Source of the DNA: Gallionellales bacterium GWA2_54_124
Lineage (GTDB): Bacteria; Pseudomonadota; Gammaproteobacteria; Burkholderiales; Gallionellaceae
DNA length: 64,000 bases
Reading direction: 5' to 3'
Assembly: GCA_001801025.1 (NCBI GenBank)
Contig: MGWO01000004.1
Location: forward strand, 146,127-210,126
Below are positions 1-12,570 of this stretch, one piece after another. The notes under the pieces were generated by a model that was not told the DNA's origin, did no database searches, and saw only the letters and a program-made list of their open reading frames with translations. Both the position numbers and the translations under genes were made by a program. Numbering within the stretch: position 1 is the first letter of the stretch; every line of letters begins with the position of its first letter.

Positions 1-1552
<1,552 letters not shown>

Positions 1553-1618
1553 GTTATCTATACCTGAATGCTATGACGAATTTCGGGCGCTCATTATCTC
1601 AAGCACCATGGGAAAAAG

Positions 1619-2668
1619 CTATGCCAATGGCAATTCGGGGGAACTGACCCCGATGCTCGCGACTTCCTGTAAGGCTTTTAAGAACTCAGGATGCTCATGC
1701 AAGCTGGCCATCGGTACAGGATGGTGGGCACCGCGCATATGGATGATGCGTGCGCGACTCACCGCTGGCATATCCCAATGCAAGCCGGCCAGCAGTTCAT
1801 CGGCCGATTCAGGCTTATTGCACACCACCACCATGTCGCATCCTGCATTTAAAGCCGCTGACGCGCGCTGCACGATACCGCCGGCAACCGTCGCTCCTTC
1901 CATAGACAAATCATCGCTGAAAATGCAGCCTTCAAACCCTAACTGCCCGCGCAAAATTTCCTTCAGCCAGACAGGCGAAAATCCCGCAGGACGTGCATCG
2001 ACCTTAGGATAGATGACATGGGCCGGCATCACCGCAGTCAGGCCGAAATTGATCATTTGCCTGAACGGCACAAGATCACACAGCTCGATATCGACAAACT
2101 CGCGCTCATCGACAGGAATCGCCAGATGCGAATCGGCCGCGACGAACCCGTGTCCCGGAAAATGCTTGCCGACGGTGTGCATACCGCCTTGTTTTAGCCC
2201 CAGCAGCAAGTGATGCGCCAATTCAGCAATTGCCTGAGGATCGCTGTGAAACGCGCGATCGCCGATGACTCCGCTTTGCTCATAGTCCACATCCAGCACC
2301 GGCGTAAAACTAAAATCCACGCCGCACCCGCGCAACTCTGACGACATCACAAAGCCTGCCTGCTGCGCCAGATGGCGCGCGCGCTGCGGATGGCGGTCCC
2401 AAATCCGGCCCAGTTCGCGCATCGGCGGGATGCGGGTAAACCCGTCCCTGAAACGCTGCACCCGACCGCCTTCATGATCCACGGCAATTAACAAAGGTGT
2501 TGAGCGCAGCGCGCGTATCGATGAAGTTAACTCGATCAGTTGCGCCGGCGACTCGTAATTGCGCTTGAACAAAATCACCCCGCCCACCAGCGGATGCAAC
2601 AGGCGGACTCTATCGTCATCCGTCAGTTGCGTCCCCAACACATCCAGCATTACCGGCCCTAAACCCAT
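1619..2668 (-). CDS. nagZ: Beta-N-acetylhexosaminidase NagZ
   Basis: NagZ (glycoside hydrolase family 3) removes N-acetylglucosamine from anhydro-muropeptides in cytoplasmic peptidoglycan recycling. The family signature KHFPGHG lies at about residues 168-174, followed by the DSH loop, and the nucleophile motif [10 protein letters not shown] is near residue 252. The ATG at 2668 was chosen because GGAG lies five bases upstream; a GTG six bases earlier is also in frame. The 349 residues match single-domain NagZ. It sits 14 bases after acpS and 66 bp before zipA, inside the rnc-era-recO-pdxJ-acpS-nagZ run. Confidence 0.94.
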   Translation of the reverse strand: MGLGPVMLDVLGTQLTDDDRVRLLHPLVGGVILFKRNYESPAQLIELTSSIRALRSTPLLIAVDHEGGRVQRFRDGFTRIPPMRELGRIWDRHPQRARHLAQQAGFVMSSELRGCGVDFSFTPVLDVDYEQSGVIGDRAFHSDPQAIAELAHHLLLGLKQGGMHTVGKHFPGHGFVAADSHLAIPVDEREFVDIELCDLVPFRQMINFGLTAVMPAHVIYPKVDARPAGFSPVWLKEILRGQLGFEGCIFSDDLSMEGATVAGGIVQRASAALNAGCDMVVVCNKPESADELLAGLHWDMPAVSRARIIHMRGAHHPVPMASLHEHPEFLKALQEVASIGVSSPELPLA

Positions 2669-2682
2669 AACCACTCCAATAT

Positions 2683-3063
2683 TTAAATAGTTTCCAGCAC
2701 GACAAAGGCAACGATGGTGTTGCGTTCATCGCTGATGGACAGATGATGCGCACAAATACCCAGCTGCGCGAGATACGCACGCAATAGCGTATCGAATTGC
2801 AGCACCGGCTTGCCCAAGCCGTCGTGCGTCACCGAGATACGGCTCAAGCTCACCGGATGCCTCAACCCGCTGCCCGCAGCCTTAGCAAAGGCTTCTTTGG
2901 CTGCAAATCGCTTGGCCAGAAAACGGGCGGGATGCGCATGGGCATGAAACTCCGGCATTTCAGACTCACTGAGCAAACGCTGCGCCAGCCGTTCACCGTG
3001 CCGCTGCCACATCGCAGCAATACGATCGTATTCGACGATGTCCGTTCCGATACCAAAAATCAT
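2683..3063 (-). CDS. acpS: Holo-[acyl-carrier-protein] synthase
   Basis: AcpS transfers 4'-phosphopantetheine from CoA to the serine of acyl carrier protein. The 126-residue protein has the two magnesium-binding signatures of the family, GIGTDIVE with Asp8 and [10 protein letters not shown] with Glu57, at the canonical numbers. The length is typical. Its ATG overlaps the pdxJ stop by four bases, a coupling seen in many proteobacteria where pdxJ and acpS are adjacent. Confidence 0.96.
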   Translation of the reverse strand: MIFGIGTDIVEYDRIAAMWQRHGERLAQRLLSESEMPEFHAHAHPARFLAKRFAAKEAFAKAAGSGLRHPVSLSRISVTHDGLGKPVLQFDTLLRAYLAQLGICAHHLSISDERNTIVAFVVLETI

Positions 3064-3779
3064 GACTGCGTGATCAACGCCTTCATTTTTCGCACTGCGG
3101 CATCCAGGCCGATAAACACGGACTCGGCGATAATCGCATGGCCGATATTGAGTTCGATGATATTGGGAATGGCAGCGATGGCCTGTACATTATGGTAATG
3201 CAAGCCGTGCCCTGCGTTGACCTGCAACCCTTGCGCATGAGCATATTCAACTGCGGCACGGATGCGTTCCAGTTCATACGCCCGCGCCGGCACGCTGTCC
3301 GCATCGGCGTATTTGCCGGTATGCAGTTCAATCACGGGCGCACCCGCACGCACCGCCGCGTCGATCTGCGCGTTATCCGCATCGATGAACAACGACACCC
3401 GAATACCCGCGTCGGCACAGCGCTCGCAAGCCGACTTTACTTCATCGAAATAGCGCAGCACATTCAGCCCGCCTTCGGTCGTGAGTTCCTCGCGGCGTTC
3501 AGGCACCAGACACAGATCGTGCGGCTTGATGCGCAACGCGTTGGCGATCATCTCTTCCGTTACCGCACATTCGAGATTCATGCGGGTTTGCAGCATGCCG
3601 CGCAAGACCTCGACGTCCGCATCCTGAATGTGACGGCGGTCTTCGCGCAGATGGATCGTGATCGCATCCGCGCCCGCTTCCTCGCAGATCAGCGCTGCGC
3701 GTACCAGATTCGGATATCGCGCCCCCCTTGCCTGACGCAAGGTGGCGACGTGATCGATATTCAGTCCTAATTTGATCAT
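3060..3779 (-). CDS. pdxJ: Pyridoxine 5'-phosphate synthase
   Basis: PdxJ condenses 1-deoxy-xylulose 5-phosphate with 3-amino-2-oxopropyl phosphate to give pyridoxine 5'-phosphate in the DXP-dependent vitamin B6 pathway. The 239-residue TIM-barrel protein starts with [16 protein letters not shown] and has the [21 protein letters not shown] and ELNIGHAII segments typical of the family. It overlaps recO upstream and acpS downstream by four bases each, so all three are translationally coupled. Confidence 0.96.
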   Translation of the reverse strand: MIKLGLNIDHVATLRQARGARYPNLVRAALICEEAGADAITIHLREDRRHIQDADVEVLRGMLQTRMNLECAVTEEMIANALRIKPHDLCLVPERREELTTEGGLNVLRYFDEVKSACERCADAGIRVSLFIDADNAQIDAAVRAGAPVIELHTGKYADADSVPARAYELERIRAAVEYAHAQGLQVNAGHGLHYHNVQAIAAIPNIIELNIGHAIIAESVFIGLDAAVRKMKALITQS

Positions 3780-4501
3780 AATTTTTGCAGGTCCTTAATT
3801 AATTCTCGCGTATGCAGTTGTTTTCCACCCAGATGATGGCCCAGCAGCATGCGCATCAGTTGTTTGCTCTGTTGCGCCACAACAGGGTCGCTGTAATCAT
3901 CTACCGCCATGGACAACAACGTGTGTCCGGCAATTTTCATCCCGCTGTGATTGTCAGGCGTATCGGCTGACGCACCCCGCTCGACAAAATAGCGGTAAGT
4001 TTTTTCTGCCTGTACCGGACTGCCGCTAGCGGCGTCAGTTTCAAGATCCAGCGCATACCCCAGTTCCTGCAGCAAATGTTTTTCAAAACAGCGCAAGGTC
4101 GCGGCATGGTCTGTCTCGTGCGCCAGCCGATACAGCGTCGCACGGTAATAATCGAACAGCTGCTCATGCGCATCGTCCCGCGCGAGCAGGTTAATCAGCA
4201 ACTCGTTGAGATAAAAGCCGCACATCAGCGCCCTGCCCTGCAAATAAGGCTGACCGCCCTGCCACTCCGCGCTGTGCAGCGTGCGCACTTCCCCCTTGCC
4301 GAACCACGACAGCCGCAGCGGCTGAAAACTCATCAGCACGCCGCGCAATGCCGATCTCGGACGCCGCGCACCGCGCGCCACAATCGCCAGCCTGCCGTAT
4401 TCCCGGCTATAGACATCGAGCAACAGGCTGGTTTCCCTGAACGGGTGGCTGTGCAAAACAAACGCCAACTCATCCTGATGCCTGTTTTGCCGGGTTGTCA
4501 T
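3776..4501 (-). CDS. recO: DNA repair protein RecO
   Basis: RecO acts with RecR and RecF to load RecA onto SSB-coated single-stranded DNA. The 241-residue protein has the N-terminal OB-fold start ([19 protein letters not shown] followed by [15 protein letters not shown]) and the helical C-terminal part with the [15 protein letters not shown] segment. It lacks an obvious four-cysteine zinc finger, as in many betaproteobacteria. It lies 28 bp after era and overlaps pdxJ by four bases. Its partner recR is encoded elsewhere in this window. Confidence 0.93.
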   Translation of the reverse strand: MTTRQNRHQDELAFVLHSHPFRETSLLLDVYSREYGRLAIVARGARRPRSALRGVLMSFQPLRLSWFGKGEVRTLHSAEWQGGQPYLQGRALMCGFYLNELLINLLARDDAHEQLFDYYRATLYRLAHETDHAATLRCFEKHLLQELGYALDLETDAASGSPVQAEKTYRYFVERGASADTPDNHSGMKIAGHTLLSMAVDDYSDPVVAQQSKQLMRMLLGHHLGGKQLHTRELIKDLQKL

Positions 4502-4529
4502 TCTAAAAACTTATCAATTATCAATTGAT

Positions 4530-5441
4530 TTATTCGTATCCTAAGGTTTGCAGGATGCGCGAGTCGTCGGCCCAACCGCTGCGAACTTTGATGAACACTT
4601 CGAGAAACACCTTGCCGTCGAACAATTTTTCCATATCAAGACGCGCCTGAGTCGCGATTTCCTTGATTTTCTCGCCTTTTTTGCCGAGCAGCATCGCCTT
4701 GTGCGCTTCCTTATCCACCAGAATGGCGGCACTGATGCGGCGCAGTTTCTTGTCCATCTCGAATTTTTCGATCACAACGCTCACAGAATAAGGCAATTCT
4801 TCACCGGTGAAGCGGAAGACCTTTTCACGCAGGATTTCTGAGGCCAAAAATCGTTCACTGCGATCGGTGACATCATCCGCATCATAGATCAGCCCGCCTT
4901 CAGGCAGGAAGCTGCGCAAGGTATCGCGTAACTCTTCGATCTTTTTGCCGAATTTCGCGCTGACCGGTACGATATCAGCGAATTTAAAATCTTTTGCGAT
5001 GCGCTCGGCAAAATCAAACAGCTGCCCCTTGTCCGCCACTTCATCAATCTTGTTGATCACCAGCAACACAGGACGATTATCCGGCAACAGTTTCAAGACT
5101 TCCTGATCCCGCTCATCGTAGCGTAACGCTTCCAGCACATACATTACGACCTGAACATCACGCAAACTGCTGGTCACCACGCGATTCATCCCGCGATTGA
5201 GCGCATTGAGATGCTTAAGCTGAAAGCCCGGCGTATCGACAAACACGAATTGCGAATGATCATCGGTGTAAATCCCGTTGATCCGGTGACGCGTAGTTTG
5301 CGCCTTGCGCGAGGTAATGCTGATTTTCTGCCCGATAAGATGGTTGAGCAGCGTGGATTTACCAACATTCGGGCGACCTACGATGGCGATATAGCCGCTG
5401 CGATAGGAGTCATCCGGCGCGTTTGTTGTTTCTTCAGTCAT
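4530..5441 (-). CDS. era: GTPase Era
   Basis: Era is a ribosome-assembly GTPase that binds the 3' end of 16S rRNA. The protein has the P-loop GRPNVGKST, the G3 DTPGF, the G4 NKID, and a C-terminal KH domain with [11 protein letters not shown]. The ATG at 5441 is preferred over an in-frame TTG at 5453; it gives 303 residues and overlaps the end of rnc by eight bases, the usual rnc-era coupling. Confidence 0.96.
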   Translation of the reverse strand: MTEETTNAPDDSYRSGYIAIVGRPNVGKSTLLNHLIGQKISITSRKAQTTRHRINGIYTDDHSQFVFVDTPGFQLKHLNALNRGMNRVVTSSLRDVQVVMYVLEALRYDERDQEVLKLLPDNRPVLLVINKIDEVADKGQLFDFAERIAKDFKFADIVPVSAKFGKKIEELRDTLRSFLPEGGLIYDADDVTDRSERFLASEILREKVFRFTGEELPYSVSVVIEKFEMDKKLRRISAAILVDKEAHKAMLLGKKGEKIKEIATQARLDMEKLFDGKVFLEVFIKVRSGWADDSRILQTLGYE

Positions 5442-6135
5442 TGTTTTTTCCAATTAATTGATAGGCAGCAAGTGCCGCCTGTTGTTCGGCGTTTCGGCGG
5501 CTGGTACCCGCTCCCCGTGTAGATATTTTGAGCGATGGAATCGTGCATTCCACCTGAAACAATTGCTCATGTGCGACCCCCAGCGTATCGACCACGCTGT
5601 AGACAGGTAAAAGTTGCCGCCTGCCCTGCAGATATTCCTGCAACAACGTCTTTGCATCCTTGCCCAGTGTCTTCATATCCACCTTCGCAAGGTAGGGCAC
5701 AAACAAATTTAACACCGCCGCCTCAGCCGCGACATAACCGCCATCGATAAAAATGGCGCCGAACAGGGCTTCGACGGCATCGGCCAGGATCGACGGACGT
5801 TTATGACCGCCGCTCTTCAACTCCCCCTCGCCCAGTTTCAACTGAGCGCCCAGATTGAGTTGCTGCGCAAATAACACCAGGGTGGATTCCTTGACCAGAT
5901 TGGATCTTAAACGCGACAAATCCCCTTCGGTCAAATCCGGATGTTCGCTGAACAGATGTTTGGCGATCACGCAGCCTAAAATGCTGTCGCCCAGAAACTC
6001 CAGCCGTTCGTTGTGATCGGGTGCAAAACTGCGATGCGTCAGTGCGCGCTGCAGCAATTGGGGCTGTATAAATACATACCCCAACTGGCGGCACAGCGCT
6101 GTGTAGCCTTTATCTGGACGCACTGTTAAAGTCAA
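5434..6135 (-). CDS. rnc: Ribonuclease III
   Basis: RNase III cleaves double-stranded RNA, including rRNA precursors. The signature [13 protein letters not shown] marks the catalytic endonuclease domain, and the C-terminal third is a double-stranded RNA binding domain ([16 protein letters not shown] to the end). The start is uncertain. The longest frame begins with TTG at 6135 and overlaps the preceding DUF4845 gene by 26 bases; a GTG at 6123 is a close alternative. No clear Shine-Dalgarno sequence separates the two, so translation is probably coupled to the upstream gene. Confidence 0.94.
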   Translation of the reverse strand: MTLTVRPDKGYTALCRQLGYVFIQPQLLQRALTHRSFAPDHNERLEFLGDSILGCVIAKHLFSEHPDLTEGDLSRLRSNLVKESTLVLFAQQLNLGAQLKLGEGELKSGGHKRPSILADAVEALFGAIFIDGGYVAAEAAVLNLFVPYLAKVDMKTLGKDAKTLLQEYLQGRRQLLPVYSVVDTLGVAHEQLFQVECTIPSLKISTRGAGTSRRNAEQQAALAAYQLIGKNND

Positions 6136-6472
6136 TTAAGAGACTGATATTAGCGGCCAGCGGAATTTTTACCGTATAACTCGCGCTCAAGACAGGACGT
6201 CCCGAACTGGTATCGATTTCGATATCCTCAGCCTTAATCGCAGTGATATTATCGATCGAAGCACGCCGGCTAAATGACAGCCGAATATCCCGCATCGAAG
6301 CTTTTTGCATCTCCGGATCGTTAGCTATCGTGGCAAACAACTTGTTGATTTCACCGTTTTGCATATACACCGGAATCAACTTAAGACCCATTGTGCTGAC
6401 CAGCACCAGCAGAAAAGCGCCGAAAATAAATCCGGAAAAACTCAGACCGCGCTGCCGCTTCAACGTATTCAT
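6110..6472 (-). CDS. DUF4845 family membrane protein
   Basis: A small protein of 120 residues with one N-terminal transmembrane helix (about 10-30, GLSFSGFIFGAFLLVLVSTM) preceded by basic residues, and a periplasmic remainder. Position between lepB and rnc and the sequence pattern match the DUF4845 family, whose role is unknown. GGAG lies eight bases before the ATG. Its 3' end overlaps rnc and lepB is 18 bp upstream, so it belongs to the lepB-rnc-era operon. No function is proposed. Confidence 0.8.
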   Translation of the reverse strand: MNTLKRQRGLSFSGFIFGAFLLVLVSTMGLKLIPVYMQNGEINKLFATIANDPEMQKASMRDIRLSFSRRASIDNITAIKAEDIEIDTSSGRPVLSASYTVKIPLAANISLLIDFNSASR

Positions 6473-6490
6473 AGCATGCTCTCCTGTTGA

Positions 6491-7291
6491 TTAAATGGGC
6501 GAACCGATACGCTTCAAATCCGAAAAATTCATCCACACCAAAAAGGCGCGGCCGACAATCTGATTATCGGGCACGAACCCCCAATAGCGACTATCGCGAC
6601 TGTTATCGCGATTATCACCCATCATAAAATAATTTCCCGCAGGAACCGTACAGCGCACCGTTGATTCGCTGTAAGTACAGTTTTCATGCCCCTTGAATTC
6701 GGCCACAGAATTCAAGTGCACATTCGGCATGCCCGGATTGACCAGCAACGCGTGTCGGCGTTCGCCCAGCGTCTCGTCGCGCCGCTCGGTATGCACAAAA
6801 TTAAGACCGCTTTCGACGTAATTGTAGTCCCCGTCGGCAACTTGTACCTGTTCCACCCCGTTGATCGAGAGATGCTTGTCGCGGTATTCGACCACATCCC
6901 CAGGCAGACCGACCACGCGCTTGATGTAATCAATCGATGGATTTTCCGGATAATGAAATACCATCACGTCCCCCCGTGCAGGATTATTCAACTGCACGAT
7001 TTTCTGGTTGATGATCGGCAGCCGAATGCCATAGGTGAACTTATTCACCAGAATAAAATCCCCCACCTGCAAAGTCGGAATCATCGAACCCGAAGGGATT
7101 TTGAACGGCTCAGCAATAAATGAGCGGATGCAGAACACAATCAGAATAACAGGGAAGAAACTCTTGGCATACTCAACCCACCACGGCTCGGCAACCCCGG
7201 CAGCGCGGCTATTCGCCAGTGCGAAACGGTCCAGCAACCAGATACTGCCTGACACCAGCAACAGCACAAACATGATTAAAGCAAAATCCAT
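6491..7291 (-). CDS. lepB: Signal peptidase I
   Basis: LepB cleaves signal peptides from exported proteins at the periplasmic face of the inner membrane. The 266-residue protein has two N-terminal membrane segments (about 2-20 and 45-60), the PSGSMIPTL box with catalytic Ser69, the YIKRVVGLPGD box with the general-base Lys124, and the GDNRDNSRDSRYWGFVP box. It lies 63 bp downstream of lepA, the standard lepA-lepB pairing. Confidence 0.96.
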   Translation of the reverse strand: MDFALIMFVLLLVSGSIWLLDRFALANSRAAGVAEPWWVEYAKSFFPVILIVFCIRSFIAEPFKIPSGSMIPTLQVGDFILVNKFTYGIRLPIINQKIVQLNNPARGDVMVFHYPENPSIDYIKRVVGLPGDVVEYRDKHLSINGVEQVQVADGDYNYVESGLNFVHTERRDETLGERRHALLVNPGMPNVHLNSVAEFKGHENCTYSESTVRCTVPAGNYFMMGDNRDNSRDSRYWGFVPDNQIVGRAFLVWMNFSDLKRIGSPI

Positions 7292-7354
7292 TTTAATTCC
7301 CTAAGTCAGGCAAGACAAAACCAAAAAACATCATTCACGCGGAGATTGCAGTAA

Positions 7355-9145
7355 TTAGTCATCCACACGCAAAATTGCCAGAAACGCCTCTTGCGGAATT
7401 TCCACATTGCCGACCTGCTTCATGCGTTTTTTACCGGCTTTTTGCTTTTCCAGCAGCTTTTTCTTGCGGGAGATATCGCCGCCGTAGCACTTGGCCAGCA
7501 CGTTCTTGCGCATGGCCTTGACGTTCTCGCGCGCAATGATATTCGCACCGATCGTCGCCTGTATCGCCACATCGTACATCTGGCGCGGGATCAACTCGCG
7601 CATTTTCGCCGCGACTTCGCGACCGCGATACTGGCTGTTGGCACGATGCACAATAATTGCCAGCGCATCGACCTTTTCGCCGTTGATCAGCATATCGACC
7701 TTAACCACGTCAGCGGGACGATACTCCTTAAACTCATAATCCATCGACGCATAGCCGCGCGACACCGATTTGAGACGGTCGAAAAAGTCCATCACGATTT
7801 CCGCCATCGGCATCTCGTAGATCAGTTTCACCTGTTTGCCGTGATAGCTGATGTTGATCTGCTGACCGCGCTTCTGGGTGCACAGGGTGATCACAGCACC
7901 GACGTACTCGTTCGGCATGTACAGATTCACCGTGACGACGGGCTCCCTGATCTGATCGATCTTGGACGGATCTGGCATTTTGGACGGGTTATCGACCGTG
8001 ACGACCGACCCATCGCGCAGCACCACCTCGTAAATCACGGTAGGCGCGGTGGTAATGAGATCCATATCGAACTCGCGTTCCAGACGCTCCTGCACGATCT
8101 CCATGTGCAACAAGCCCAGAAAACCGCAACGGAATCCGAAACCCAACGCTTGTGAGACCTCAGGCTCATAATGCAGCGCAGCATCATTGAGCTTGAGTTT
8201 TTCCAGCGAATCGCGCAGCGCTTCGTATTGATTCGACTCTACCGGAAATAAACCTGAAAAAACCTGCGACTGCACTTCTTTAAAGCCCGGCAACGCCTCG
8301 GCAGCGGGTCTTGCCTGATGTGTAATCGTATCGCCCACACGCGCAGATTTAAGTTCCTTGATCCCTGCGATAACAAAACCTACCTGCCCTGCACTCAGTG
8401 TTTCACGCGGCTGCGATTTTGGCGTAAACACACCGATATGCTCAGTCAGATGGTGCGCACCGGTCGCCATGAAGAGGATTTTTTCCTTAGGCTTCAACGT
8501 GCCGTTCATCACCCGCACCAGCATCACGACACCCACATAATTATCGAACCACGAATCGACGATCAGGGCCTGCAACGGTGCCGTCACATCCCCCTTAGGC
8601 GGCGGCACTTTGACGATCAGCGATTCGAGCACATCTTCAATGCCGACCCCCGTCTTAGCCGAACAATGCACCGCATCGTGCGCTTCGATACCGATAACCT
8701 CTTCGATTTCTTCGATGGCATTATCAGGGTCTGCAGAAGGCAAATCGATCTTATTCAACACCGGCACCACTTCAACGCCCAGATCCAGCGCGGTATAGCA
8801 GTTGGCTACCGTCTGAGCCTCAACCCCTTGAGAAGCATCGACCACCAGCAGCGCGCCTTCACAGGCGGACAGAGAACGCGACACTTCGTAGGAGAAGTCG
8901 ACGTGTCCCGGGGTGTCAATCAGGTTCAGGTTATACACCTTCCCGTCACGCGCCTTGTAGCTTAAGGCTGCCGTCTGTGCCTTGATGGTAATACCGCGTT
9001 CGCGCTCGATATCCATGGAGTCAAGAACTTGCGCATCCATTTCACGATCTGAGAGGCCGCCGCACAAATGTATGATCCGATCGGCCAGCGTGGACTTGCC
9101 GTGATCGATGTGAGCAATAATAGAAAAATTACGGATTAGCTGCAT
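7355..9145 (-). CDS. lepA: Elongation factor 4 (LepA), back-translocating GTPase
   Basis: LepA is a ribosome-associated GTPase involved in translation fidelity and 30S biogenesis. The G1 motif AHIDHGKST, the G3 DTPGHVDF and the NKIDLPSA G4 motif are present, followed by EF-G-like domains and the LepA-specific C-terminal domain. The ATG at 9145 ([19 protein letters not shown]) gives 596 residues, the family length; an in-frame extension to 9187 adds a non-conserved leader and was rejected. Confidence 0.97.
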   Translation of the reverse strand: MQLIRNFSIIAHIDHGKSTLADRIIHLCGGLSDREMDAQVLDSMDIERERGITIKAQTAALSYKARDGKVYNLNLIDTPGHVDFSYEVSRSLSACEGALLVVDASQGVEAQTVANCYTALDLGVEVVPVLNKIDLPSADPDNAIEEIEEVIGIEAHDAVHCSAKTGVGIEDVLESLIVKVPPPKGDVTAPLQALIVDSWFDNYVGVVMLVRVMNGTLKPKEKILFMATGAHHLTEHIGVFTPKSQPRETLSAGQVGFVIAGIKELKSARVGDTITHQARPAAEALPGFKEVQSQVFSGLFPVESNQYEALRDSLEKLKLNDAALHYEPEVSQALGFGFRCGFLGLLHMEIVQERLEREFDMDLITTAPTVIYEVVLRDGSVVTVDNPSKMPDPSKIDQIREPVVTVNLYMPNEYVGAVITLCTQKRGQQINISYHGKQVKLIYEMPMAEIVMDFFDRLKSVSRGYASMDYEFKEYRPADVVKVDMLINGEKVDALAIIVHRANSQYRGREVAAKMRELIPRQMYDVAIQATIGANIIARENVKAMRKNVLAKCYGGDISRKKKLLEKQKAGKKRMKQVGNVEIPQEAFLAILRVDD

Positions 9146-9301
9146 GAAATTCCAAATTAAAACTGCCGACTCCGACAGCCTGAGCACATCAGGAAGCCTG
9201 CAGTATTTTGCAAAAGGCGAATTCTAGCCGATTTAGGCAATATACGCAGGACTGTGATCGTCGAGCCCCAAAAAAATTACCGGCTTGAGGCTCGCGGCTG
9301 A

Positions 9302-10660
9302 TTATTTTTCATCCAAGCGGATCGCAAAATAGGACGCACTGTCGCCCCGGCGCACCAGCAGTGCAATATTGCGCCCTGCCGGTAATGGCCGGATGATCTC
9401 AATGAGCTGATTTAATGAGCGCAGCGGCGTATTGCCGAGCGCTAGCAGCACATCGCCTGCCTGTAGACCAGCGGCTCTGGCGGCGCTGCCTTTTACCTCA
9501 AGCACCTGCAAACCGCTGCGCGACTCAGCGCGACCGGAATCAGTCAAAACCAGCCCAAGGCGGTCAATCAAACGCCCCGCTCCATCAGCCCGGTTTGCCT
9601 CTGCCACGCCCTCATCCTGCATTCTGACCACTTCGACGATGACCTGCCGGGTAGCCCCCTTGCGCCACAACTCAACCTTCACTTTGCCCCCCGGCTTGCA
9701 AGCCGAAACAATACGCGGCAAGTCAGCAGAACTCGCAACCGGCTTGCCGTCAAACTTAAGGATCACATCGCTCGGTTCAATGCCCGCCTTATCCGCCGGT
9801 CCACCCTTTTCAACGCTGCTGATCAGCGCACCTTCAGGCAGGCTCAAACCGAATGAATCGGCCAGCTCGCGCGTCATTTCCTGTATCGTCACGCCAATTC
9901 GTCCGCGCGCCACACTGCCCGTCCTGCGTAATTGATCCGCCACTTGCGTTGCCACATCGATAGGGATGGCAAAAGATAAGCCCATTGATCCGCCTGAACG
10001 GGTGTAGATTTGCGAATTGATACCGACCACCTCGCCGCTCATATTGAACAGCGGCCCGCCCGAGTTCCCGGGGTTAATCGCGACATCGGTCTGAATGAAG
10101 GGAACAAAATTATCCTGCGGCAGCGAGCGCCCTTTGGCACTGACGATACCGGCAGTCACGCTGCTGTCGAAACCGAATGGCGAACCAATGGCGATCACCC
10201 ACTCACCGACTTTGAGCCTGCCCGGATCGCCCAGCACTACTTTGGGCAAGCCGGCCGCCTCTATTTTCAGCAGCGCCACATCAGAACGTTTGTCAGCGCC
10301 GATCACCTTTGCACTGTATTCGCGCTTGTCGGTGAGCCTAACGGTAATTTTATCGGCGTGATCCACCACATGCGCATTGGTCATGATGTAACCGTCTGCA
10401 CTGATGATAAAGCCGGAACCTAACGACTGCGACTCCTGCGCACGCGGCATTTGCGGCGCAAAGCGCCTGAAAAATTCGAAGAAAGGATCGCCTGCAGAAA
10501 AATCAGGCTGCGCGATGCGCTGCGTGGTACTGATATTGACAACCGCACCGGCCTGTTTTTCAACCAGCGCCGTAAAATCGGGAAAACCGTTCGCATAAAC
10601 CGGAACAACACACAAAACACAAGCAAGCAATACCAGCCGATTAAATAACTCTTTTAGCAT
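9302..10660 (-). CDS. Periplasmic serine endoprotease DegP/MucD-like
   Basis: An envelope-stress protease of the HtrA family. The 452-residue precursor has a signal peptide (cut near VYANG), a trypsin-like domain with the His97, Asp127 and Ser200 triad (TNAHVVDHAD, KRSDVALLKI, GNSGGPLF), and two PDZ domains (about 260-345 and 360-445). The ATG at 10660 has GAGGAG six bases upstream. It is the last gene of the rpoE-rseA-rseB-rseC-degP unit, as mucD is in Pseudomonas, so it is probably a sigma-E target. DegQ cannot be separated from DegP by sequence alone. Confidence 0.93.
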   Translation of the reverse strand: MLKELFNRLVLLACVLCVVPVYANGFPDFTALVEKQAGAVVNISTTQRIAQPDFSAGDPFFEFFRRFAPQMPRAQESQSLGSGFIISADGYIMTNAHVVDHADKITVRLTDKREYSAKVIGADKRSDVALLKIEAAGLPKVVLGDPGRLKVGEWVIAIGSPFGFDSSVTAGIVSAKGRSLPQDNFVPFIQTDVAINPGNSGGPLFNMSGEVVGINSQIYTRSGGSMGLSFAIPIDVATQVADQLRRTGSVARGRIGVTIQEMTRELADSFGLSLPEGALISSVEKGGPADKAGIEPSDVILKFDGKPVASSADLPRIVSACKPGGKVKVELWRKGATRQVIVEVVRMQDEGVAEANRADGAGRLIDRLGLVLTDSGRAESRSGLQVLEVKGSAARAAGLQAGDVLLALGNTPLRSLNQLIEIIRPLPAGRNIALLVRRGDSASYFAIRLDEK

Positions 10661-10700
10661 GCGCAACTCCTCACAATAAAAAAATCAAAAATGACACCAC

Positions 10701-11129
10701 TCACTCGATAAATAAACGGGTGATATAAGGCTGCTGACGCGACGGATGAATTGAAATCCATTTGGCAATCGCAAACCCCGCGATCACCCCCGACAAGGCA
10801 CCCGCTGCGACATAACCATCCTGCCCGCCCGACCAGACACTGGCCAGCGTTGCGGCAGCAAACATCAATGCCAATGGCAGCAGATATACGAGACTGATGC
10901 CACGCAAAACCGTACCGTCAACAGTGGCGACGATCACCTCGTCACCGACCGCGGCATTGATCCGGTTTTCCACCTGAAATTCACGGGGTTTATTGCAAAA
11001 CAGCTGCGTCACTTTGCTAGAGCCGCATCCCTTACCCTCGCACACTGAGCACCCGCTGGCGCCGTCGGCCCGCACCAGCGTCACCCCGGCTTCATTTCGC
11101 ACCACAACAGCCCGTGTCTCCAGCATCAT
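10701..11129 (-). CDS. rseC: RseC/MucC-type membrane regulator
   Basis: A 142-residue inner-membrane protein of the RseC family, linked to sigma-E regulation and SoxR reduction. It has a cysteine-rich N-terminal segment (CSVCEGKGCGSS), then two transmembrane helices (about 78-98 and 104-122). The start overlaps the rseB stop (ATGA), and two ATG codons three bases apart are possible. Position between rseB and the protease supports the call. Confidence 0.86.
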   Translation of the reverse strand: MMLETRAVVVRNEAGVTLVRADGASGCSVCEGKGCGSSKVTQLFCNKPREFQVENRINAAVGDEVIVATVDGTVLRGISLVYLLPLALMFAAATLASVWSGGQDGYVAAGALSGVIAGFAIAKWISIHPSRQQPYITRLFIE

Positions 11130-12070
11130 TTATTACCGTTAAAACGAATAGAGTCCAGCACCTGCATAACCGCACGGGGAGGCACTTCACCCACCACATT
11201 GTACAAATGTTTATCCACAACCTTGTGATACAGGTTGACCGCACCGCGGCTGGTGATACCCTCGTTATCATCCTCGTCGGCGTCGGCAGGCTCAATAAAC
11301 ACCGAAATCGCACTTAGCCCATCCGAAAACACCAGTTGCGACACCGGCGCATGCTTACCACGCATCGGACGCATGATTTCCATCGTCTTCTTAAAACCGC
11401 CCGGCAGCGCATCGACAACCCAACCGCTGCTAACAACAGGCTTGTTCTGCACCGGTTTATTCCGACCAAATCCCGGCAGCGCAGCACTACTGACCACCCA
11501 GCTTCGATCAATATCACCGCCGATTTTCAGCTCGGTAAATGCGTATTGTTCGACAACCTGATTTTTTTCATTCAACACAGCCGATTTGAGCAGCAATCCG
11601 GATTCGGTATGCACCCAGATTTTATGGGCATAACGCAGACTATCCCGAGGCTGGTACAAGACAACCTGCGCGTTGTAACCTGCCACCCGGTCCGTGCCCA
11701 GCTCTTTAGCCTGATAATTTTCATTCAGTGCCGCCAATTGATCCGGCAGCAGAAACGGAAAACGCCCGGCCTGCTGACTATCTACCTGCACCATTTTATG
11801 ATTTTGATAACACCAGACTTGCCCGTGATGGCGAATAATTTCGCGCTTTGGACCATCCAGACTCTCCAGCTTTTCATACTCACTGTCGGTTTCTACGACA
11901 TGCGATATTCTAGACGTCTCAACATGGTTACCGTACTGATAAACGAACACACCACTGTAATTGGTCTGATGACCTGCAAAAGCAGCCGTTTTCAACCACT
12001 CCGGGATAGAGGCGGCATCAGCCGTTCCGGCTGCAAGACACAGACCTAACAAGCCTGCCCATACTTTCAT
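11126..12070 (-). CDS. rseB: Sigma-E factor regulatory protein RseB/MucB
   Basis: RseB is a periplasmic protein that binds RseA and protects it from DegS-type cleavage. The 314-residue precursor begins with a signal peptide (MKVWAGLLGLCLAAGTADA). It continues with the LolA-like domain (YSGVFVYQYGNHVETSRISH) and the C-terminal RseB domain ending in VMQVLDSIRF. It overlaps rseA and rseC by four bases, so the regulatory genes are coupled. Confidence 0.92.
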   Translation of the reverse strand: MKVWAGLLGLCLAAGTADAASIPEWLKTAAFAGHQTNYSGVFVYQYGNHVETSRISHVVETDSEYEKLESLDGPKREIIRHHGQVWCYQNHKMVQVDSQQAGRFPFLLPDQLAALNENYQAKELGTDRVAGYNAQVVLYQPRDSLRYAHKIWVHTESGLLLKSAVLNEKNQVVEQYAFTELKIGGDIDRSWVVSSAALPGFGRNKPVQNKPVVSSGWVVDALPGGFKKTMEIMRPMRGKHAPVSQLVFSDGLSAISVFIEPADADEDDNEGITSRGAVNLYHKVVDKHLYNVVGEVPPRAVMQVLDSIRFNGNK

Positions 12071-12570
12071 TGCGACTTTTCCTCAGGACTGAACGTCACC
12101 GTGCGTATATACGACGCACCGCCATTCATATCGTTGCTGGGAGAAAACTCCTGATGCGCCATCAGGTAATCGTTAGACTTAGGTTGAATCTGCATATTGA
12201 CGGGGCGAATATTGGACTGCTGCATCGCCATCTGCGGCGCAGTTTCAGGGCTGATCTGCAAAGACATCCATGACACAACGCCGACCGCCAGCAAGGAAGC
12301 GGCCGCCGACAGCGCAAACACGCGCGCCTTTTGCTTGAGCGCCCGACTGCGCGGCGCCAAAATGGTGGGTTCATTCTGCAAGCGTTCACGTACGATGGCG
12401 CTGATGTCGCGATGAACATATTCCGGCTGACGCAGCACATCACCGATCATATGATAAACGGCCCAATCGCTTTGCGCCGCAGGCTCGCGTTTAATCTGTC
12501 CCAACACGCTATCCGCTTCGTCTTCGAACAACTCGCCATCCATCAGAGCCGAAATTTCATGTTTCATCAT
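12067..12570 (-). CDS. rseA: Anti-sigma-E factor RseA/MucA
   Basis: RseA holds sigma-E at the inner membrane. The 167-residue protein has an N-terminal sigma-binding domain starting MMKHEISALMDGELF, a single transmembrane helix (about 97-113), and a periplasmic tail. The ATG at 12570 overlaps the rpoE stop (TAATG); a GTG at 12576 is possible but less likely. A sigma factor upstream and rseB downstream confirm the identity. Confidence 0.92.
   Translation of the reverse strand: MMKHEISALMDGELFEDEADSVLGQIKREPAAQSDWAVYHMIGDVLRQPEYVHRDISAIVRERLQNEPTILAPRSRALKQKARVFALSAAASLLAVGVVSWMSLQISPETAPQMAMQQSNIRPVNMQIQPKSNDYLMAHQEFSPSNDMNGGASYIRTVTFSPEEKSQ

Noticed and set aside
9233..9301. Terminator after the degP-like gene
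   Set aside because: CGAGCC/GGCTCG can pair but encloses a loop of over 20 bases containing the T-run instead of being followed by it; not convincing.
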